From: VAZQ01 sp963758945 | GTDB taxonomy: Bacteria; Pseudomonadota; Alphaproteobacteria; Rhizobiales; Xanthobacteraceae | Length of the DNA stretch: 64,000 nt | Reading direction: 5' to 3' | Assembly: GCA_963758945.1 (NCBI GenBank) | Contig: CAVWXY010000006.1 | Coordinates: forward strand, 434,001 to 498,000 | Shown here: piece after piece, positions 60,344 to 64,000 of the stretch | Layout: each line of letters begins with the position of its first letter | Numbering within the stretch: the first letter of the stretch is position 1 | The notes under the pieces: generated by a model | The model's database searches: none | What the model was told of the DNA's origin: nothing | What the model saw: only the letters and a program-made list of their open reading frames with translations | Made by a program: the position numbers and the translations under genes

Positions 60344-60817
60344 ATGCAGTTGCCCGCGCCGCTCGACCGCCTCGTCAGTCGCCTCGTTCGGGCCTGGGAG
60401 GAACGCGCGGTCGTCCTCAAAGCCGCGAGCTTCGCCGGGGTCGGGGTGGTCAATACGCTCGTCGACTACAGCGTTTTTCTCGCCGCCTTCTACCTGCTCA
60501 AGCTGCCACTGGTCCCGGCCAATTTGCTCTCCTGGCTGGTCGCCGTGTCCGGCTCCTACGTGATGAATTCGTTCGTCACCTTCGCCGCCGAATCCGGGCG
60601 CCGGTTGCACTGGCGCGCCTATGGCGCGTTCGTGGCCTCAGGGATCGCGGGGTGGATAGTCAACACGACGACCCTGGTCGTGGCCTCCCATTGGGGGGTG
60701 CCGGTGCCGGCGGCGAAGCTGTTGGCCATCGCCGCGAGCTTCGCGGTCAATTTCTCGCTGTCGCACTTCGTTGTGTTCAAGGCGCGCGCAGGCGGGGCGG
60801 AACGATCGGTCGAATGA
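60344..60817 (+). CDS. GtrA family membrane protein
   Basis: 157 residues with four membrane helices. VLKAASFAGVGVVNTLVDYSVF and LVAVSGSYVMNSFVTFAAESGR are the GtrA (PF04138) signature, and FAVNFSLSHFVVFK closes the domain. GtrA proteins are thought to flip undecaprenyl-linked sugars made by a GtrB-type transferase, here the divergent GT2. GGAG lies upstream of ATG 60344. The PLP-enzyme gene follows after 18 bases. Confidence 0.93.
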   Translation: MQLPAPLDRLVSRLVRAWEERAVVLKAASFAGVGVVNTLVDYSVFLAAFYLLKLPLVPANLLSWLVAVSGSYVMNSFVTFAAESGRRLHWRAYGAFVASGIAGWIVNTTTLVVASHWGVPVPAAKLLAIAASFAVNFSLSHFVVFKARAGGAERSVE

Positions 60818-60835
60818 CGAGAAGGAGAAACGCAC

Positions 60836-62110
60836 TTGCTGACGCGCAATGCCGGGGTCGAGCATCGAATGCGTGACGACGACAACCTCACCACCGAGCG
60901 GCCGACATTCGTCACTCATCTCGAGTGTTCCCAGACCGGCGAGCGGCATGCCGCGGATCAGCCGCACAACCTGTCGCGCGCCGGCAAGCCCTTGCTCGTG
61001 CGCTATGACCTCGCCGGCATCGGCAAGGCCTTGAGCAAGGATGCGCTGGTCCGGCGGCCGCGGGATTTCTGGCGCTATCGCGAGCTCCTGCCCGTGCGGC
61101 GCACGCAGGACATCGTCAGTCTCGGCGAGGCCCTCACTCCGGTCGTGGCGATGCCGAAGCTCGCGCGGATGCTCGCGGCGGGGGAGATCCTGGTCAAGGA
61201 CGAAGGCCGGCTGCCGACCGGCTCGTTCAAGGCGCGCGGACTCGCGCTCGCGGTCTCCATGGCGAAGGCGTTCGGGGTCGGCCACATGGTCATGCCGACC
61301 AACGGCAATGCGGGGGCGGCGCTGGCCGCCTATGCCAGCCGCGCCGGCATCAGGGCCACGGTGTTCTGTCCGGCGGACACGCCGGACATCAATGTCAGCG
61401 AGATCGCGCTTGCCGGCGCGAGCGTCTATCGGGTCAACGGTCTGATCGACGATTGCGGCAAGATCGTCGCGGAGGGCCAGCCGAAGGTCGGTTGGTTCGA
61501 CACTTCGACGCTGAAGGAGCCCTACCGGATCGAGGGCAAGAAGACCATGGGACTCGAGCTCGCCGAGCAGCTCGGCTGGCAGCTGCCGGACGTCGTGCTC
61601 TATCCGACCGGCGGCGGCACCGGGCTTATCGGCATGTGGAAGGCGTTCTCCGAGCTCGAAGCGATCGGCTTCATCGGCAACAAGCGCCCGCGCATGGTGG
61701 CGGTGCAGGCGGCCGGGTGCGCGCCCATCGTGCGCGCCTACGACGCCGGCGTGGAGCATGCCGCGCGCTGGGAGGAGGCGCACACCATCGCGGCCGGCAT
61801 CCGGGTGCCGCAGGCGATCGGGGATTTTCTCATCTTGCGCGCGGTGCGCGAGAGTGGCGGCTTCGCCATCGCGGTGCCGGACGATGCGATCACCGCCGCG
61901 ATCGACGAGGTCGCGCGCGCGGAAGGGTTCTTGATGTGCCCGGAAGGCGCTGCGACTTATGCGGCGCTCAAACAGGGCCTCGCCGACGGGCGGATTCGCC
62001 GCGACGAGCGCGCCGTGCTTTTCAATTGTGCAACCGGCCTCAAATATCCGCTGCCGCCCGTCCGCCGCACGCTCGACCGCCTACAGCCGATCGACTTCGC
62101 CGCGCTGTAA
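60836..62110 (+). CDS. threonine synthase-like PLP-dependent enzyme
   Basis: Fold-type II pyridoxal-phosphate enzyme of 424 residues. PLP Lys in LPTGSFKARGLALAVSMA (about 130), phosphate-binding TNGNAGAALAAYASRAG and VVLYPTGGGTGLIGMWKAF. The N-terminus begins with THLECSQTG and LLVRYDL, the remnant of the zinc-ribbon-like start of longer threonine synthases, here with most Cys missing. It may make threonine from phosphohomoserine or be a related lyase/deaminase. TTG 60836 has GGAG 8 bases upstream; ATG 60869 is an alternative. Close spacing to gtrA suggests cotranscription. Confidence 0.87.
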   Translation: MLTRNAGVEHRMRDDDNLTTERPTFVTHLECSQTGERHAADQPHNLSRAGKPLLVRYDLAGIGKALSKDALVRRPRDFWRYRELLPVRRTQDIVSLGEALTPVVAMPKLARMLAAGEILVKDEGRLPTGSFKARGLALAVSMAKAFGVGHMVMPTNGNAGAALAAYASRAGIRATVFCPADTPDINVSEIALAGASVYRVNGLIDDCGKIVAEGQPKVGWFDTSTLKEPYRIEGKKTMGLELAEQLGWQLPDVVLYPTGGGTGLIGMWKAFSELEAIGFIGNKRPRMVAVQAAGCAPIVRAYDAGVEHAARWEEAHTIAAGIRVPQAIGDFLILRAVRESGGFAIAVPDDAITAAIDEVARAEGFLMCPEGAATYAALKQGLADGRIRRDERAVLFNCATGLKYPLPPVRRTLDRLQPIDFAAL

Positions 62111-62142
62111 TAGTTGTCGCTGCAGAAAATGCCTCAAACGCA

Positions 62143-62186
62143 GGGTCTCAGAGCGCTTTCCGATAGCGGAAACCGCTCTGAGACCC
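62143..62186. repeat. nested long inverted repeat between the PLP-enzyme and Bug-receptor genes
   Basis: GGGTCTCAGAGCG (62143-62155) pairs perfectly with CGCTCTGAGACCC (62174-62186). Inside, TTTCCG (62157-62162) pairs with CGGAAA (62167-62172) around a 4-base loop, with one mismatch between the two stems. The total stem is about 19 base pairs. It may act as a terminator/attenuator, an RNA-processing site or a dispersed repeat. Confidence 0.75.
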
Positions 62187-62204
62187 ACGACAGGAAGGAG
62201 AGTC

Positions 62205-63179
62205 ATGAGCAAACCCGTCATGGCGCTTGCTGTTGCCGCGCTCGTCGCCGGCATCGGCAGCGCCGCCGCGCAGACCTATCCATCGCGCCCGATCACCATG
62301 ATCGCGCCGTTTCCGGCGGGCGGCCCTTCCGATGCGCTCGCGCGCATCCTTGCCGAGCCGATGCGCACCACGCTCGGACAGCCGGTGGTGATCGAGAACG
62401 TCGCCGGGGCGGGCGGCAATATCGGCGTCGGCCGGCTCGCCCGCGCCGCGCCCGACGGCTACACCGTCGGCATCGGGCAGTGGAGCACGCATGTCGTCAA
62501 CGCCGTGACCTATTCGCTGCCGTACGATGTGCTGCACGATTTCGAGCCCATCGCGCTCATTGCGATCACGCCGCAACTCATCATCGCGCGGAAGAATCTG
62601 CCCGCCGACAGCGTCGAGGAGCTGGTCGGATGGCTCAGGTCCAATCCAGACAAGGCGACCGCGGCCACGGTGGGCGCGGCCGGCGGCGCGCAGGTCACCG
62701 CCGTTTACTTCCAGCGCGCGACCGGGACGCGCTTCGGATTCGTGCCCTATCGGGGCGGCGCGCCGGCCATGCAGGATCTCGTCTCCGGCCAGGTCGACAT
62801 CATGTTCGATCAGGCCGCGAATGCGCTCGGCCAGGTCCGCGCCGGCGGGATAAAGGCGCTTGCCGTGCTCACGAAGGAGCGCTGGTCGCCGCTGCCCGAC
62901 GTGCCGTCGATCGACGAGGCGGGCGTGCCCTCGCTCTACGTCTCGTATTGGCACGGATTATGGGCGCCGAAGGGAACGCCCAAGGAGATGATCGGCAAGC
63001 TCAACGCCGCGGTGGTCGAGGCGCTCGCCGATCCCAATGTGCGCGGGCGGCTCGCGGCGATCGGGCAAGAGGTCTGGCCGCGCGAGCAGCAGACGCCGGA
63101 GGCGCTGGCCGCGCATCACAAGGCCGAGACCGAGAAGTGGTGGCCGATCATCAGGGCGTCGAACCTGAAGGCGGAGTAG
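62205..63179 (+). CDS. Bug family tripartite tricarboxylate transporter receptor
   Basis: 324-residue periplasmic binding protein. Signal peptide MSKPVMALAVAALVAGIGSA then AAQ; mature part YPSRPITMIAPFPAGGPSDALARI, VVIENVAGAGGNIGVGRLA, AAPDGYTVGIGQ and GFVPYRGGAPAMQDLVSGQVD. GGAAGGAGAGTC precedes ATG 62205. No membrane subunits nearby. It follows the PLP enzyme across the long hairpin and may be partly cotranscribed with it. Ligand unknown. Confidence 0.94.
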   Translation: MSKPVMALAVAALVAGIGSAAAQTYPSRPITMIAPFPAGGPSDALARILAEPMRTTLGQPVVIENVAGAGGNIGVGRLARAAPDGYTVGIGQWSTHVVNAVTYSLPYDVLHDFEPIALIAITPQLIIARKNLPADSVEELVGWLRSNPDKATAATVGAAGGAQVTAVYFQRATGTRFGFVPYRGGAPAMQDLVSGQVDIMFDQAANALGQVRAGGIKALAVLTKERWSPLPDVPSIDEAGVPSLYVSYWHGLWAPKGTPKEMIGKLNAAVVEALADPNVRGRLAAIGQEVWPREQQTPEALAAHHKAETEKWWPIIRASNLKAE

Positions 63180-63215
63180 TCGCGGGGCGCGCTTGCGCGA
63201 GCGGCGCGCCGCCGG

Positions 63216-64000
63216 TCATTGCGCCGACTGGTAGAACGCCCTGGCGTCGGCGCTGAAGGCTTTGCGCGATTCCGGGTCGATGTAGAACATGTGTCCGCCG
63301 CGATAGAGACGCAGCTGCGTGCGCGAGGGATCGTCGGTCGCCGGCATGTGGTCGAGCACGTAGCGGCTTGCCGCGTAGGGCGTCACCATGTCGCTGTAGC
63401 CGTGGGCGACGAGCAGGCGGAACGACGGAATGAACGAGAGCAGCTCGCGCAAGTCGCCGCCCGCCCCGGCCGAGCCGCGGCTGGAGTGTTCGCCCCAGTC
63501 CCATTTGCCGGAAATATCGGACGCCAGCAGGATGTAGGTCATCTCGGTCTTGAAGCCGAGCTCGTCGCGGGCATAGGCGGCGAAGGCGCCGCCATAGGCA
63601 CGGGTGAGACCGTCGAGCAGCGGATCGGGGCCGCGCGCGGCCTCCTGCTCCGGGAAGGGATCCGGCACCGCGAACGTGGCGTCGTAGCGGCTGACGATCT
63701 TGCCCTGCGTGGAGCGCAACTGCTTGACATAGGCGTCGCGGATGAAGCCGCGCTGCCTGGTCACCGTATCCTCGGAAAGGCCGGTCATCCGCGCGACGCG
63801 GGCGTAGAAGCTGCGCGCGGCGTCGCCCTTGGGCCGCGCACCGGCAAGGGTGGTCAGATAGTCGGTGAGTGCGAAGCGCTCGGCCTGCGCGAGCGCCTCC
63901 ATGCTGAATGCGCCTTTGCGTTCGAGCTCGGCCGCCGCCAGCGACGGCAGTTGCAAGGCGGCGCCCAGGGCGAACTGGCTGCCGAAGACCAGGCCGCCTT
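63216..64000 (-). CDS. serine carboxypeptidase-like (S10-type) protein, N-terminal part outside the window
   Basis: The C-terminal 260 residues of a larger protein; the frame is open through base 64000 (upstream reading GGLVFGSQFALGAALQLPS). Catalytic-type Asp in LLVAHGYSDMVTPYAASRYVL and His in LYRGGHMFYIDPESRKAF have the spacing of alpha/beta-hydrolase carboxypeptidases of family S10; the nucleophile Ser would be upstream. Bacterial relatives are secreted proteins of about 500 residues. It ends 36 bases from the convergent Bug-receptor gene. Confidence 0.8.
   Translation of the reverse strand, partial: GGLVFGSQFALGAALQLPSLAAAELERKGAFSMEALAQAERFALTDYLTTLAGARPKGDAARSFYARVARMTGLSEDTVTRQRGFIRDAYVKQLRSTQGKIVSRYDATFAVPDPFPEQEAARGPDPLLDGLTRAYGGAFAAYARDELGFKTEMTYILLASDISGKWDWGEHSSRGSAGAGGDLRELLSFIPSFRLLVAHGYSDMVTPYAASRYVLDHMPATDDPSRTQLRLYRGGHMFYIDPESRKAFSADARAFYQSAQ

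Overview
The window looks like chromosomal DNA of a GC-rich alphaproteobacterium, most likely Hyphomicrobiales (a Bradyrhizobium/Rhodopseudomonas/Xanthobacteraceae-type soil bacterium). The reasons are very high GC, many TRAP and tripartite-tricarboxylate (Bug) binding proteins, small DUF3309 and DUF2076 proteins, a CIRCE-controlled groESL, a GTTC-N7-GTTC alphaproteobacterial LexA box, a HisKA_2-type histidine kinase and Rhizobiales-style intergenic palindromes. There are no rRNA or tRNA genes and no CRISPR array.

Layout. 1-2.6 kb: end of a TRAP permease gene and an amidase, then a 59-residue membrane protein. 3-9.3 kb (minus): dienelactone hydrolase, a membrane cyclase-like protein with a ferredoxin domain, an IS4-type insertion sequence, and a MATE pump with its HxlR regulator. 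9.4-22.7 kb: a catabolic region with a MaoC protein, a Tat-exported flavoprotein, an operon (alpha/beta hydrolase, acyl-CoA dehydrogenase, acyl-CoA ligase, octopine-dehydrogenase-like enzyme, 3-hydroxyacyl-CoA dehydrogenase), a TAXI-type TRAP transporter, a NicX-like ring-opening dioxygenase and a MarR regulator. A 17-bp AT-rich site in the MarR/NicX promoter region recurs (16/17) over the promoter of the hydrolase operon, so these genes look like one regulon for an unidentified, perhaps N-heteroaromatic, substrate.

22.9-39.1 kb: an alpha-glucan/trehalose cluster. malQ (frameshifted here) is divergent from a tight operon glgE, treS-mak fusion, glgB, glgX, treZ, treY. Together these can convert trehalose to maltose, to maltose-1-phosphate, to branched glucan and back to trehalose. 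39.4-42.2 kb: a Rieske/FAD reductase and a Bug receptor. 42.2-47.9 kb: a gene-poor stress-type region with a HisKA_2 kinase, a frameshifted Crp/Fnr regulator, a frameshifted small secreted protein, and small proteins.

48.1-50.3 kb: groES-groEL with CIRCE. 50.5-51.1 kb is an almost pure poly-C tract, very probably a sequencing or assembly artefact; a LexA box just before it has lost its target gene, so synteny across the tract should not be trusted. 51.2-57.1 kb: an ABC-type binding protein, a GlcG-like protein with a decayed partial copy of its tail, a lipoprotein, an ArsN2-like acetyltransferase, an MFS transporter and a DUF2076 protein. 57.3-58.3 kb: an IS66-like transposase remnant. 58.3-64 kb: ChbG/HpnK deacetylase, family-2 glycosyltransferase, GtrA, threonine-synthase-like enzyme, another Bug receptor, and the C-terminal part of an S10-like serine carboxypeptidase running off the window.

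Three otherwise well-conserved genes (malQ, the Crp/Fnr gene and the small secreted-protein gene) each contain one frameshift. With the poly-C tract, this points to an error-prone or metagenome-derived assembly at least as much as to gene decay.
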